From: Adhaeribacter arboris
GTDB taxonomy: Bacteria > Bacteroidota > Bacteroidia > Cytophagales > Hymenobacteraceae
Assembly (NCBI RefSeq): GCF_003023845.1
Contig: NZ_PYFT01000001.1
Location: 4,774,001-4,838,000, forward strand
Direction of reading: 5' to 3'
Length of the DNA: 64,000 bases
In this document: positions 37,697-46,894 of the stretch, piece by piece
Position numbering within the stretch: the first letter of the stretch is position 1
Layout of the letters: each line of letters starts with the position of its first letter
The notes under the pieces: generated by a model
The model's input: only the letters and a program-made list of their open reading frames with translations
The model's database searches: none
What the model was told of the DNA's origin: nothing
Made by a program: the position numbers and the translations under genes

Positions 37697-37890
37697 GCTA
37701 CGCAGGCAAATAGTAATAAAAGAACTTCCCGGCATACTGCGGACCATCTCTCTAAAGCATTAAGTAAAATCGAGTTAAGGCTACGGCAAAACAGGAGGGA
37801 ATATTAAACAGTAATTCAATTTACTTTCTTCATCAGACTTATTTTAAAATTTATTGTATTTAGGCTTTAGAACTTAATAGATACAAGATT

Positions 37891-37928
37891 TTTTAAAAAT
37901 AAATGCCCGACAACTTTGCCGGGCATTG
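37891..37928 (-). terminator. Rho-independent terminator of the downstream DUF4097 gene
   Basis: AATGCCCG (37902-37909) pairs with CGGGCATT (37920-37927) around a 10-base loop. On the minus strand the stem is followed by a T-rich tract. It lies about 60 bases beyond the stop of the DUF4097 gene at 37985-38824. Confidence 0.7.
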
Positions 37929-37984
37929 GAAATACCTATTTCTATACTTAATGAAATCCTGAAGTATAACTTCCGATAGCTATA

Positions 37985-38824
37985 TTACTTTATTTTCCGG
38001 ATGTAAATATTGCCGTTAAAGTTCTTGAACATAAACTCAGGACCGCCACCATTTACCAAGCCATAAAGCCATTTATCTAATTTCATGTTTTTGTTGCCGC
38101 CAACTTTCATCATTTCTTTTTCTTTATCGCCTTTGCTAAAGTTCATTTCAAAATCGCTGTAAATTTCGCCGTTATCCGCTTTCATTTTGGTGGCAAATTT
38201 GGCGTTAGCGGGCAAAGCTACGTCTATTTTGCCGTTCATGCTGCTAAAAGCCATGGGTACGTTAGGGGTAATTTTTCTCAGACTTACCTGCAGGTCGCCG
38301 TTTAACGTATTGGCTACCACCGAACCAGAAACATCGGTAAGGCGAATATCATCGTTGAGGTTGCTTATTTCCAATTCGCCGTTTACGCCTTCCACAATTA
38401 TTTTACCGTTATTCAGCGTGCTTAGCTTTACCGAAAAATCGCGGGGTACTTTTATGTCCAGGTCAATGTCGCGGTTAAAGGAATTAGTACGAACCACTAC
38501 CTGATTATTTTCTTCGCTGGCCTCTAAGCCAAAGTTGTTATTCGGAATCCGGCGCAGTCCATTGGCGGTCGCATCGTTTTGCCGGTCTCTTTTCCGGTCG
38601 TCGTCATCGTCGTTGCCTCGCCCGGAGTAGCCGATAATGACATCTTTACCGGAATGAGCCGTTACTTTAATAGAACCGTTGAGTAAGTCTACTTTTAAGC
38701 TGCCCGGCTGACCTGGTTTAGATAAAGCAACCGTTAAATTCTTGTTCTCATTTTGAGCTACTACGGGATTGGTAGTTACGATAATGAGCAAGGTAATTAA
38801 TACAATATAAGGTAATCGTTTCAT
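37985..38824 (-). CDS. DUF4097 beta-strand-repeat protein (second copy)
   Basis: The 279-aa protein has an N-terminal signal peptide (PYIVLITLLIIVTTNPVVAQ) and a repetitive beta-strand body with motifs like GSIKVTAHSGKDVIIGYSG, DIRLTDVSGSVVANTLNGDL and GKIDVALP. These recurring strands suggest a right-handed beta helix, as expected for DUF4097. The protein is exported. It lies downstream of the sigma/anti-sigma/DUF4097 operon and is separated from it by a 716-base repeat-bearing region, with its own terminator. Function unknown; surface adhesin or envelope scaffold is often guessed. Confidence 0.82.
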   Translation of the reverse strand: MKRLPYIVLITLLIIVTTNPVVAQNENKNLTVALSKPGQPGSLKVDLLNGSIKVTAHSGKDVIIGYSGRGNDDDDDRKRDRQNDATANGLRRIPNNNFGLEASEENNQVVVRTNSFNRDIDLDIKVPRDFSVKLSTLNNGKIIVEGVNGELEISNLNDDIRLTDVSGSVVANTLNGDLQVSLRKITPNVPMAFSSMNGKIDVALPANAKFATKMKADNGEIYSDFEMNFSKGDKEKEMMKVGGNKNMKLDKWLYGLVNGGGPEFMFKNFNGNIYIRKIK

Positions 38825-38887
38825 GATGGTGGTAATTTAAATATTTTTAAAATTTTATTTTTTTTGATTCTCATTGACATAGCTGCA

Positions 38888-39123
38888 CACTTTAGCGCGG
38901 ATTTACTTCCGTGCCTTACAACTTTTATTGTTCGCAAAGCGGCGGCAGTTCTATTTCCTCTTTGAGCTGTTTCATCTCATCTGCCTTGGTTCTTTTTGTC
39001 TGGACACAAAGTAAAAGGGCCCCTACCCCCAGAACCAAAAAACGCAAGACGTTAAAAACTCGCCGACCGCTCGAACAGTTTAGCGTTAACCTTTGCACTG
39101 GGCTGAAGCTGTTTGTTCTATAG
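38888..39123. repeat. Repeat-rich segment with 25-base repeat copy 2 and long hairpin
   Basis: GCGCGGATTTACTTCCGT-G-CCTTAC at 38895-38919 is copy 2 of the element at 18443-18467. TTGGTTCT (38986-38993) pairs with AGAACCAA (39031-39038). An apparent 70-codon frame here has unlikely codon use and no family and is not called. The segment lies in the 38825-39540 spacer together with the palindromic element at 39296-39455. Confidence 0.45.
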
Positions 39124-39295
39124 CTACTTAGGGTTTTTTGTTGTTTTAAATTTTTAGAATTTTAAACTTTTTGTCATTCAGGAGGAACCTATTTACTTAC
39201 GCAGCAGAACAGGTTCATTCTGTATTAAGCCTTTCTGTTGATTTACATGTTAATTTTCTGTCTTTTAAATTAAGGCTATTACGTCCCAGTTATAC

Positions 39296-39455
39296 CGCGA
39301 GCGTCTTCGCTCGTGATGATTATCGTCCGGCCTCTGGCCGGTGGTAGATTGTTTTAATTTCTGGTTAAGTTTTATTGTAATTCCTAAAATAAAAGCTTTT
39401 CAGTTCGCCCGGCCAGAGGCCTTTCGCATGGTAGCCACGAGCGAAGACGCTCGCG
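39296..39455. repeat. Palindromic repeat element, family P, copy 1 (complete)
   Basis: The 160-base element has perfect 20-base terminal inverted arms (39296-39315 and 39436-39455), with CGCGAGCGTCTTCGCTCGTG on the left. A second pair of 13-base arms lies inside (39329-39341, GGCCTCTGGCCGG, with 39409-39421). The outer arm is itself nearly palindromic (CGAGCG..CGCTCG). Partial or degenerate copies lie at 51476-51527 and 53630-53767. No coding capacity. It resembles a REP/BIME or MITE-like element. Confidence 0.7.
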
Positions 39456-39540
39456 CCCGCATAATTCTTTAAATCTTTAATTTCTCAACTTCTCAATTTT
39501 AAAACTTTTCAACCTCTCAACTTTCCAACCTGCAACCCTT

Positions 39541-40407
39541 TCACTTCCCCTGCCGCACGTACACGTCGCCGTTGAGGGTTTCGAAACTGAAGGTAGGGCC
39601 GCCTTTGCCTAAGCGCATGGCTTGGCGGTTATCTACTTTATACACGGTACCGGAGCCTTTATTTTTAGTATTCTGAATAGTTTGCGCGGGTAAGGTTTTG
39701 AGGTCATCAAAATCGCTGAAGAACTCGCCGTGCATGGTTTTAAAAGTGAAATCGGCGGATAAATTGGGCTTGAACACCACGTTTAGTTTACCGTTTATGG
39801 TCCGGAAGTCGGAATCGCCGGTGGGGTTTTTGGTATAGGTAACATCTACGTTGCCGTTTACGGTATTGGCTTTGGTAGTACCTTCAATGTTACTAATTTT
39901 AATCGGGCCGTTTACATTATTCGCTTTTACAACTCCCTGGGTATTTGCTACCGTTACTTCGCCGTCGTTTACCGTCGATACTTCCAGATTGGTCTGGCGC
40001 GGTACTTTTACGGTAATGTCAAAAGCAAAATTATAATCATCTTCGTCGCGGTCAATGTTCATGCTGCGCATGCGGCCTTTGCGGCGGTAAATAAAAGGCG
40101 CTTCTAAGTAAACGTAAACGGTATCGCCGGAAGCTTCGGTTTTAAGCTGTACTTCGCGCATGCCTTTTTCCGCGTCGGCTTTGGTATCGCCGGTAATGGT
40201 TTTTTCGGCGGTTAATTCTACTTTATCCCCGTTATAACCTTCTACTTTTACGTCGCCCTGAATATTTTGCACAAATAATACGTGCGGGCCATTAGGGGTA
40301 TTAAAACTGACGCTACGCGTAATATTTTCGGTTAATTTTTGGGCAAAAGCTGTTCCGGTTAGCCCGCTGCACACCAGTGCGGCCAGGCCGAAAAAAATCT
40401 TTTTCAT
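39541..40407 (-). CDS. DUF4097 beta-strand-repeat protein (first copy)
   Basis: The 288-aa protein has a signal peptide (FGLAALVCSGLTGTAFAQ) and repeated strands such as EVTVANTQGVVKANNVNGPI and TKANTVNGNVDVTYT, giving the beta-helix-like DUF4097 pattern. It is secreted or periplasmic. It lies 12 bases after the HEAT-domain gene, so it is the third gene of the operon controlled by the ECF sigma factor. A paralogue is found at 37985-38824. Membrane-stress response is the likely context; the precise role is unknown. Confidence 0.85.
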   Translation of the reverse strand: MKKIFFGLAALVCSGLTGTAFAQKLTENITRSVSFNTPNGPHVLFVQNIQGDVKVEGYNGDKVELTAEKTITGDTKADAEKGMREVQLKTEASGDTVYVYLEAPFIYRRKGRMRSMNIDRDEDDYNFAFDITVKVPRQTNLEVSTVNDGEVTVANTQGVVKANNVNGPIKISNIEGTTKANTVNGNVDVTYTKNPTGDSDFRTINGKLNVVFKPNLSADFTFKTMHGEFFSDFDDLKTLPAQTIQNTKNKGSGTVYKVDNRQAMRLGKGGPTFSFETLNGDVYVRQGK

Positions 40408-40419
40408 AAACTTAAGAGA

Positions 40420-41226
40420 TTAGATAAGTACGTTGATAGTTTGTTTTACTTTTGCTTCTACCGCCTGATTTAAATCTTTCTTGCGCAATAATTTTTGCAA
40501 TTCGGCTACCGATTTTTTCTCCTGTAAACTCAGCATGACATCGGCCAGGGCAATTTGTACCAGCGGCGAATCTTGCTGACTGATGGCGGCAATTAATCCT
40601 TCGCGCACGGTAGGGTTACTAGCATGTTGGTACAAAGCCTCGATGGTGGCCAAGCGCACGTTCACGTTCGGGTCGTTGTTTAAAGTTTGCAGCAAAGCCC
40701 GAATTACTTTGGTATCGGCTGTTTCTAAATCGCCGGTTAAGTTTACCGCTTTCAGGCGCTCTGTCGCCGATGATTGCTTGAGTAAAGTCAGCATCATTAC
40801 TTCGCGCATGTTCTGCACCTCGCCGGTTAGGTGGCTCAGTTCTTTTTCGTAGGTTTTAGCCGGCGTTATCCGGAAGCCAATCCCAATGCCAATAGCTAAT
40901 ACTAGCATCCCGAAAACTACTTGCCCGAATACCTGCGGCACGCTCAGCGAAGCCAGCCAACTGCCAAAAAAACCACCTTTGGGTGCCCGTTGCGGATGTT
41001 CTTTTTTGTAATCGGCCAACATACTCTGAAAATCAGCTTTCATAAAAGCGCTGGGTTCCGGCGCCGGAATATCGCCTATCTGGCAGTATAAGTTTTTGAA
41101 TTCAGTTATTTCGGTAGCCTTAATGGTGCCTTGTTCGATATATTCCTGTAGTTCAGCTTCTTGCTGCAGGGTTAAGGTGCCTTCCAGGTGACCCGTTACC
41201 AGGTCGATGTACTTCTCATCCATCAT
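40420..41226 (-). CDS. Anti-sigma-like membrane protein with HEAT repeats
   Basis: The 268-aa protein has an N-terminal region resembling the zinc-finger-type anti-sigma fold but without CxxC (MDEKYIDLVTGHLEGTLTL), a single membrane segment at about residues 105-123, and a periplasmic part with HEAT repeats (NDPNVNVRLATIEALYQHA). It overlaps the sigma gene by 4 bases (ATGA), so it is translated with it. This setup is typical of a sigma/anti-sigma pair. HEAT repeats would bind a partner or signal outside the membrane. Confidence 0.8.
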   Translation of the reverse strand: MMDEKYIDLVTGHLEGTLTLQQEAELQEYIEQGTIKATEITEFKNLYCQIGDIPAPEPSAFMKADFQSMLADYKKEHPQRAPKGGFFGSWLASLSVPQVFGQVVFGMLVLAIGIGIGFRITPAKTYEKELSHLTGEVQNMREVMMLTLLKQSSATERLKAVNLTGDLETADTKVIRALLQTLNNDPNVNVRLATIEALYQHASNPTVREGLIAAISQQDSPLVQIALADVMLSLQEKKSVAELQKLLRKKDLNQAVEAKVKQTINVLI

Positions 41227-41783
41227 ATTTCTTGCCTTTCCAATTGGGTGTAAATATTTTTTAAATCCTGCATTGCCCGAAATACTTTTACTTTCACCGC
41301 CGCTTCGGAGCAGCCCAGTATGTCGGCAATTTCTTTGTATTTTAGGTCCTGGTACCGGCTTAGGATTAAAACTTCTTTTTTATCGGGACTAAGCTGGTTC
41401 AGGGCCTTCTGCAATAATTGTATTTCTTCGTCTTTCTTGGTTTGCTCTTCTAGGTTATAAGAATTATGCAAGCTGTTTTCTACCGTGGTAAAATCATCCG
41501 AAAAACCCAAACGACTGTCTTTGCGGTAATAATCGGCGTATACGTTGCGGGCTAAGTGGTACATCCAGGTAGTAAATTTACCTTCGCCGGTAAACGTATG
41601 TTTGTACTTCAGCATGCGCATAAAAACGTTTTGCACCAAATCTTCGCTCACCATTTTGCTTGAGGTAAACCGGTAAAAAAAGCTGTACAGCACCCGGTGA
41701 TACCGGTCGAACAGCAATCCCAGCCGATCTACGTCTCCGGATTTTACTTTCAGCATTAAAGCATTATCGGCTAGTGCGTCCAA
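41223..41783 (-). CDS. RNA polymerase sigma factor, ECF type
   Basis: The 186-aa protein has sigma region 2 (DRYHRVLYSFFYRFTSSKMV, then ARNVYADYYRKDSR) and region 4 (LSRYQDLKYKEIADILGCSE). It starts an operon with a membrane-anchored HEAT anti-sigma-like protein and a DUF4097 protein. It likely directs expression of its own operon in response to an envelope signal. Confidence 0.88.
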   Translation of the reverse strand: MDALADNALMLKVKSGDVDRLGLLFDRYHRVLYSFFYRFTSSKMVSEDLVQNVFMRMLKYKHTFTGEGKFTTWMYHLARNVYADYYRKDSRLGFSDDFTTVENSLHNSYNLEEQTKKDEEIQLLQKALNQLSPDKKEVLILSRYQDLKYKEIADILGCSEAAVKVKVFRAMQDLKNIYTQLERQEI

Positions 41784-42213
41784 GCGAAACAGGATTATGT
41801 TTTCAGATTCAGAAGGGGAAACTAAGGTTTTGGCGAATGGTTACAAAGATTTATTAAAAAATATCCTCTACCTGTAGCTCCTTTCTTAAAACCACTTCTA
41901 ATTCAACCTTTAAAAGTATTCAGATGGGTAGAGAACGTGCCTAGATGCTGCGCTGAACCTTAAAGCCAGTTGAGGTTAAGATTTGTTCTAGTTTGAGTAA
42001 CATTCATGAAGGCTTTCAGAAAAATAACTTTGCAACAAATGCCACAGATGGCTAATTTTAAATTTTTACCAGAGTTATACCTAGTGCTTGCTACCAGCTA
42101 AGGTTAGTATTCATACTAGTAAGATATTTCCTTGATCTATCCCTAAGAAGGGCTAGGTTTAGAAAGGCTTGCTTGGTAAATTCTTTAACAATTCATTTTT
42201 CATTTGCTCCATT
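41784..42213. other. Divergent intergenic region between ECF sigma and GH95 genes
   Basis: These 430 bases must hold the promoters of two diverging units. No ORF, repeat or distinct inverted repeat was seen; the sequence is AT-rich. Confidence 0.4.
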
Positions 42214-44610
42214 ATGATGAAACTTTGGTTTTTATTTTTCGGGTTCTTTTTAACTTCCGCGATTAGGGCGCAACCGCAACCCAGTTTAAAATTATGGTAT
42301 ACCAAGCCAGCTAATGCGCAGGCCGCCGAAGACCCGAAAAACGGCTGGAAAGACGACCCCGAATGGCTTAAAGCGCTACCGTTGGGTAATGGTTCGCTGG
42401 GGGCGATGGTTTATGGAGATGTGACGCGGGAACGCATTCAGTTGAACGAAGAAAGCATGTGGTCGGGTAGTCCGGACGATAACAATAATCCGAATGCTTT
42501 TGCGGCTCAGGCCGAAATCCGGAAGTTACTGTTTGCCGGAAAATACAAAGAAGCCTCCGCTCTCACCAGCCAAACGCAGATTGCCAAAGGCGAAGGTTCC
42601 GGCCACGGCAACGGGTCAACGGTTCCTTTCGGTAGTTTTCAGTTATTAGGCAACCTTTTTCTCGATTTTCCTAAAAATTTGCCCTACCAGAATTATCAGC
42701 GGGAGCTCGACTTGAATGATGCCGTGGTGCGGGTTAGTTATACGCAGAATGGCGTGCAGTTTAAGCGCGAGGTGTTTGTGAGCCAGCCCGACCAGGTAAT
42801 GGTAGTACATCTTACGGCCAATAAACCAGGGCAACTTTCTTTTACCGCCCAACTATCCCGCCCCGAACGGTTCCGAACTTACGCAGAGAATGACCAGTTA
42901 CTAATGGCTGGCAAACTGAGCAACGGCAAAGGCGGCGATGGACTAGCCTACCTGACCCGACTAAAAGCCAAAGTGAATAAAGGCTCGGTAAAGTACAGTG
43001 AGGCCGGGTTAACGATTCAGGGAGCCAACGAAGTAACGTTATTTCTTACTGCTTCTACGGATTATAAGCTGGAATATCCTGCTTACAAAGGTCGGAATTA
43101 CGAAGGTATCACTCGTACAAATTTGCAAAAAGCAATGCAAAAATCGTATAGCCAATTGTTCGGCAAGCATTTGGCCGAGTACCAGCCTTATTTTAAACGG
43201 GTTTCCTTTAGTCTTAATTCCGGGGAAGACAAGCTCCCCACCGATGAAAGGTTAGCCGTTTTTAAAACGAACCCCACCGACCGGCATTTATACGAGTTGT
43301 TGTTTCAATACGGCCGTTATTTACTCATTGCCTCGTCGCGGCCCGGTACTTTGCCGGCCAATTTACAAGGCATCTGGACGAATAAACTACAATCGCCCTG
43401 GAACGGCGATTACCACACCAATATTAATATTCAGATGAACTACTGGCCGGCCGAGGTAACCAATTTGCCGGAAATGCACTTGCCTTATTTTGATTTGCTT
43501 CGGTCCCTGACTAAACCTGGCGCCGAAACTGCCCAAATTCATTACCACGCCCGCGGTTGGGTTATTCATCCGATTACTAATGTTTGGGGATACACGGCTC
43601 CCGGCGAAGAAGCTGGTTGGGGTATGCATACCGGAGCTACGGCCTGGTTGTGTCAGCATATTGGCGAGCATTACCGTTTCACGCAGGATAAAGTTTTTTT
43701 ACAGGAACACTATCCGGTATTAAAAGCCGCCACCGAGTTTTACATGGATTGGCTGGTAGTGAACTCGCAAACCGGCAAATTGGTTTCCGGGCCGGCCGGA
43801 TCGCCGGAAAATACATTTATTGCGCCCGATGGCAGCAAAAGTCAGATTAGCATGGGCCCCGCCCACGAACAACAGGTAATCTGGCAATTATTCAATGATT
43901 TTCTAATGGCTTCAAAAGTATTGGGTATTCAGGATGACTGGACCAAACGCATTACCCAGGCCCAGCAATCTTTAGCTGGCCCGCAGATTGGCTCTGATGG
44001 TCGCTTAATGGAATGGGCTAGTGAATTCCAGGAAGCGGAACCCGGGCACCGCCATATTTCTCATTTATTCGCCCTGCATCCGGGTAATCAGATTAACCTG
44101 GTCCAAACGCCTGAATTAGCCGCTGCCGCTAAAAAATCTTTGGATTACCGCATTGCGAAAGGGGGCGGCCATACGGGTTGGAGCGCTGCCTGGCTAATAA
44201 GCCAATACGCCCGCCTGAAAGAAGCCGAAAAAGCTAAAGCCAGCCTGGATGTAGTTGTAACAAAAAGCACGTCGCCTAATTTATTTGGCCAGCATCCGCC
44301 GTTTCAGATGGACGCCAATTTTGGTACTACAGCCGGTATTGCCGAAATGTTGCTGCAAAGCCACGTGCAAACTGCTTCGGGCGGCGTACTCATTGACTTA
44401 TTACCGGCTTTACCAGCCAGTTGGGCCATTGGCAGGGTCAGTGGTTTAAAGGCGAGAGGGGGCTTTGAGATCACCATGAACTGGCAAAATAACTATTTGC
44501 AACAAGCTGAAATCCGCTCCGAAAAAGGGGGTGAAGCAACCTTACAGTATGGGGGAAAATCTAAAGTTGTATCCCTGCTACCCGGGCAAAAGCAGGTTAT
44601 CCAATGGTAA
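42214..44610 (+). CDS. Glycoside hydrolase family 95 (alpha-L-fucosidase-type)
   Basis: The 798-aa secreted enzyme has a signal peptide ending near SAIRAQ, an N-terminal beta domain (ALPLGNGSLGAMVYGD, then QLNEESMWSGSP) and an alpha/alpha-barrel catalytic domain. Family marks are HTNINIQMNYWP, GSPENTFIAPDG (general acid Glu), RHISHLFALHPG and FQMDANFGTTAGI (catalytic Asp region). The start is the ATG of MMKLWF; an upstream 15-residue extension is unlikely. GH95 enzymes cleave terminal alpha-1,2-L-fucosyl or L-galactosyl residues by inversion. No SusC/SusD pair is adjacent. Confidence 0.9.
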   Translation: MMKLWFLFFGFFLTSAIRAQPQPSLKLWYTKPANAQAAEDPKNGWKDDPEWLKALPLGNGSLGAMVYGDVTRERIQLNEESMWSGSPDDNNNPNAFAAQAEIRKLLFAGKYKEASALTSQTQIAKGEGSGHGNGSTVPFGSFQLLGNLFLDFPKNLPYQNYQRELDLNDAVVRVSYTQNGVQFKREVFVSQPDQVMVVHLTANKPGQLSFTAQLSRPERFRTYAENDQLLMAGKLSNGKGGDGLAYLTRLKAKVNKGSVKYSEAGLTIQGANEVTLFLTASTDYKLEYPAYKGRNYEGITRTNLQKAMQKSYSQLFGKHLAEYQPYFKRVSFSLNSGEDKLPTDERLAVFKTNPTDRHLYELLFQYGRYLLIASSRPGTLPANLQGIWTNKLQSPWNGDYHTNINIQMNYWPAEVTNLPEMHLPYFDLLRSLTKPGAETAQIHYHARGWVIHPITNVWGYTAPGEEAGWGMHTGATAWLCQHIGEHYRFTQDKVFLQEHYPVLKAATEFYMDWLVVNSQTGKLVSGPAGSPENTFIAPDGSKSQISMGPAHEQQVIWQLFNDFLMASKVLGIQDDWTKRITQAQQSLAGPQIGSDGRLMEWASEFQEAEPGHRHISHLFALHPGNQINLVQTPELAAAAKKSLDYRIAKGGGHTGWSAAWLISQYARLKEAEKAKASLDVVVTKSTSPNLFGQHPPFQMDANFGTTAGIAEMLLQSHVQTASGGVLIDLLPALPASWAIGRVSGLKARGGFEITMNWQNNYLQQAEIRSEKGGEATLQYGGKSKVVSLLPGQKQVIQW

Positions 44611-44628
44611 TCTGAAATTCCCGTAGAA

Positions 44629-44895
44629 AAAGAAAGATTGTACGCGGGTGTAAAGTACCTGACCAACCTCACCACCCCGGCAAGCATTTAACCCAGCCGG
44701 GTTAGAACAAGCGGCTACCTATATTCATGAGGAATTTCAAAAGCTAAGCGAACGGGTATCGTACCAATCATTTACGGTAGATGGGCAAACGTATAAAAAT
44801 ATTATCTGTACTTTAGGCCCTAATGAAGCTGAACGCGTTATTATCGGAGCACATTACGATGTTTGCGGCAACCACCCGGCACTGCCGATAATGCC
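44629..44895 (+). pseudogene. M28 peptidase remnant
   Basis: The fragment reads VKYLTNLTTP in one frame, and after a one-base shift LEQAATYIHEEFQKLSERV and IIGAHYDVCGN. The HYD motif holds the first metal ligands of M28 aminopeptidases. The remainder of the gene is missing: the sequence runs straight into a PIN-gene fragment on the other strand. It is unrelated to the intact M28 gene at 45388 in sequence detail. Confidence 0.75.
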
Positions 44896-44899
44896 TGAA

Positions 44900-45103
44900 T
44901 ATTCGGTAATAAGATTGAGAAAATTGACTTTCCGTTAACTTTGGAGCTTTAATTAGTTTACCTGAATATCGTTGAATTTCCTCCTGCATTAACTCAGGGC
45001 AGTAGAATTGAAATTCATTTTGTGAATTCAAGAGTAATTCTTCTATAAGTCTGTTAGCATTTAGCAAGGCACTAAATACAATATTCGTATCAACAATAAT
45101 CAT
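44900..45103 (-). pseudogene. PIN-domain toxin, 3' truncated
   Basis: The frame starts MIIVDTNIVFSALLNAN, the classical PIN N-terminus with its first acidic residue, and runs to about KLTESQFSQS. From there the minus frame crosses into the M28 remnant and is no longer PIN-like. The second half with the other acidic residues is lost. Its antitoxin ORF overlaps by 4 bases upstream (45100-45287). An intact PIN toxin would be about 150 aa. Confidence 0.8.
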
Positions 45104-45287
45104 TTAAGAAACCGGTATTTATTTTCGGCCCACCATCTCTTTTTAGATTCATCGGCAAGATTATTTGCTTCACTACTGGCAGTTGCTTCTTTATATTGTA
45201 AATAATTTATAATTCGTTGTAAGCCAATAGATCTATATTAGAAGGTAAACGGATAATTATTTCATCATTAGTTCTTTCTATAGTCAT
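45100..45287 (-). pseudogene. Antitoxin of the PIN fragment, frameshifted
   Basis: The first frame reads MTIERTNDEIIIRLPSNIDLL, and after a one-base loss the second reads QRIINYLQYKEATASSEANN and ends KNKYRFLK-like (AENKYRFLK). The length of 188 bases is not a multiple of three. The stop overlaps the PIN start by ATGA. A single missing G in TTGGGC-like sequence near 45222 explains the shift. Confidence 0.75.
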
Positions 45288-45387
45288 AATCTAGTTTTAC
45301 GAATTTAAATGTGACATTGTTCCCTTGTGTAAATTAACTTATTTTTAATACCTACCCGCTTAAAACAGGCGTAAAATTTAAAATTCT

Positions 45388-46767
45388 CTACCGAATTGGC
45401 TTCGGCACCACGGGTAAACTTTCGTGCCCTTCGGCGTCTACGGCTTGTACCGCGAAAAAGTAATTATCCTTGGAGTAGGGGAGCAGGACTTTGGTTTCGC
45501 TGACGTAAATTTTCTTCTGCCACATAGGCAGGGAAGTTTCCCGCATTAATATGAAGTAACCGCTTGGCTTTTTACCGGTAGCAGGCGCTTCCCAGTGCAA
45601 TTCGGTTTGGTTAGTTAAATTGCTGGTTACAATTCCTGCATTTTCCGGCGAAGCTGGCGCGGAAGCCAGACTAGCTAATGTAGCTAAATTAAGTGCCGTA
45701 TTTTTGCGTAGGTAATCGTAGTCGATATGTTCGGGGAAATCGCCGTAAGCAATGTTGTTTTCGGTGCGGACATTTTGATGTTGGTGTTGGTAATTTTCGT
45801 TCATCTCGCAAATGCGCACCGCAGTAAAACCAGCCTGGCTAAATGGGGTATGGTCGCCGCCTCGCAAAAAGCGGTCGGTACGGTAATTTAACACAACTTC
45901 TAATTGCGGAACATAACGCTCGCTCATTTCTTTTAGGTAACGGGCCAACTGGCGGCTGCGGCTGTCGTTTTCGCCGCCAATACTTTTACGCAAAGCGGCC
46001 ATTTCTTCGGTTTCCAGAGCGGGTACGCCTTCACTAAAAATCCGGACGTGGGTATTATCGCGCAGGTTGGTTTCATCGGAAAAAGAATTACCAATCATGT
46101 CGTTGTTTAATAGGGCTACCAGGTTCCAGCTCTCTTTTTTAGCGCGTTCGGCTAAATGTTTGGCCCCGTATAACCCTTGTTCTTCGCCTTGCACAGCCAC
46201 AAAAATAATAGTAGCCGGAAAAGTACGCGCAGCCATTATACGGGCTAATTCTATTACAGCGGCTACTCCCGAGCCATCGTCGTTAGCACCCGGCGCCTGA
46301 CCTTTTACATCCATCACATCGGTGTTGCGGCTATCAATATGGCCCGAAACAATAAATATGCGGTTATCACTGGGGTCAGTGCCTTTTAAAGTGGCCATTA
46401 CATTCGCCATCTCCACATCCGCCGGAATACGACGACCATCGGCTTTAACTAGGTATTTATCTTGCGTTACGGTTAAACGTCCTCCGGAAGCAGCAACAGC
46501 TTTTTGGAATTCGCTTTCTACCCAGTTCCGGGCGGCGCCAATACCTCGTTTTTTATCGGTGGTAGAACTTAACGAATGCCGGGTCTCGAAGCTAACCAAT
46601 TTCCGGACGGTATTTTCCAGATTCTGAGCAGAGACCTCCTTCACCATTTGCGCAATAGCTGCATCTGGTCGCACAATTGTTTGAGCGCCAACCGAATAAG
46701 GAACGACTGTAATTAGAATTAAAGCGGCTGAAAAACGCGCCAAAGAAGAAAGCCAGTTATATTTCAT
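45388..46767 (-). CDS. M28-family metallopeptidase with C-terminal Fn3-like domain
   Basis: The 459-aa protein has a signal peptide (FSAALILITVVPYSVGAQ) and an M28 Zn-peptidase domain with SGHIDSRNTD (His and Asp ligands), GANDDGSG (bridging Asp), GEEQGLYG (catalytic Glu and ligand) and a late ICEMNENYQHQH (His ligand). The last about 90 residues look like a fibronectin type III domain (TNQTELHWEAPATGKKPSG). The upstream ORF extension of 46 residues overlaps the next gene and is not used. It should be a secreted aminopeptidase. Transcribed in the same direction as the HTTM gene upstream. Confidence 0.88.
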   Translation of the reverse strand: MKYNWLSSLARFSAALILITVVPYSVGAQTIVRPDAAIAQMVKEVSAQNLENTVRKLVSFETRHSLSSTTDKKRGIGAARNWVESEFQKAVAASGGRLTVTQDKYLVKADGRRIPADVEMANVMATLKGTDPSDNRIFIVSGHIDSRNTDVMDVKGQAPGANDDGSGVAAVIELARIMAARTFPATIIFVAVQGEEQGLYGAKHLAERAKKESWNLVALLNNDMIGNSFSDETNLRDNTHVRIFSEGVPALETEEMAALRKSIGGENDSRSRQLARYLKEMSERYVPQLEVVLNYRTDRFLRGGDHTPFSQAGFTAVRICEMNENYQHQHQNVRTENNIAYGDFPEHIDYDYLRKNTALNLATLASLASAPASPENAGIVTSNLTNQTELHWEAPATGKKPSGYFILMRETSLPMWQKKIYVSETKVLLPYSKDNYFFAVQAVDAEGHESLPVVPKPIR

Positions 46768-46894
46768 GAAAAAGGAATAGAATACCAGATTGAGTATGTA
46801 CGGCCATAAAGGTAATAGGCTGTACTTTATTGAAGGAATTGCTTTAACAAAACATTTTACAACTTGGGAAAAATTGGTTTTGGCAGGTATTCCC

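Noticed and set aside
38911-39123. 70-codon ORF in the repeat-rich spacer
   Set aside because: Low-complexity frame across a hairpin and a repeat; no start context and no credible protein features.
44813-45103. 96-codon PIN-like ORF taken as an intact toxin
   Set aside because: Its second third is antisense to the M28 remnant and lacks the remaining PIN acidic residues, so it is a junction artefact of a truncated gene.
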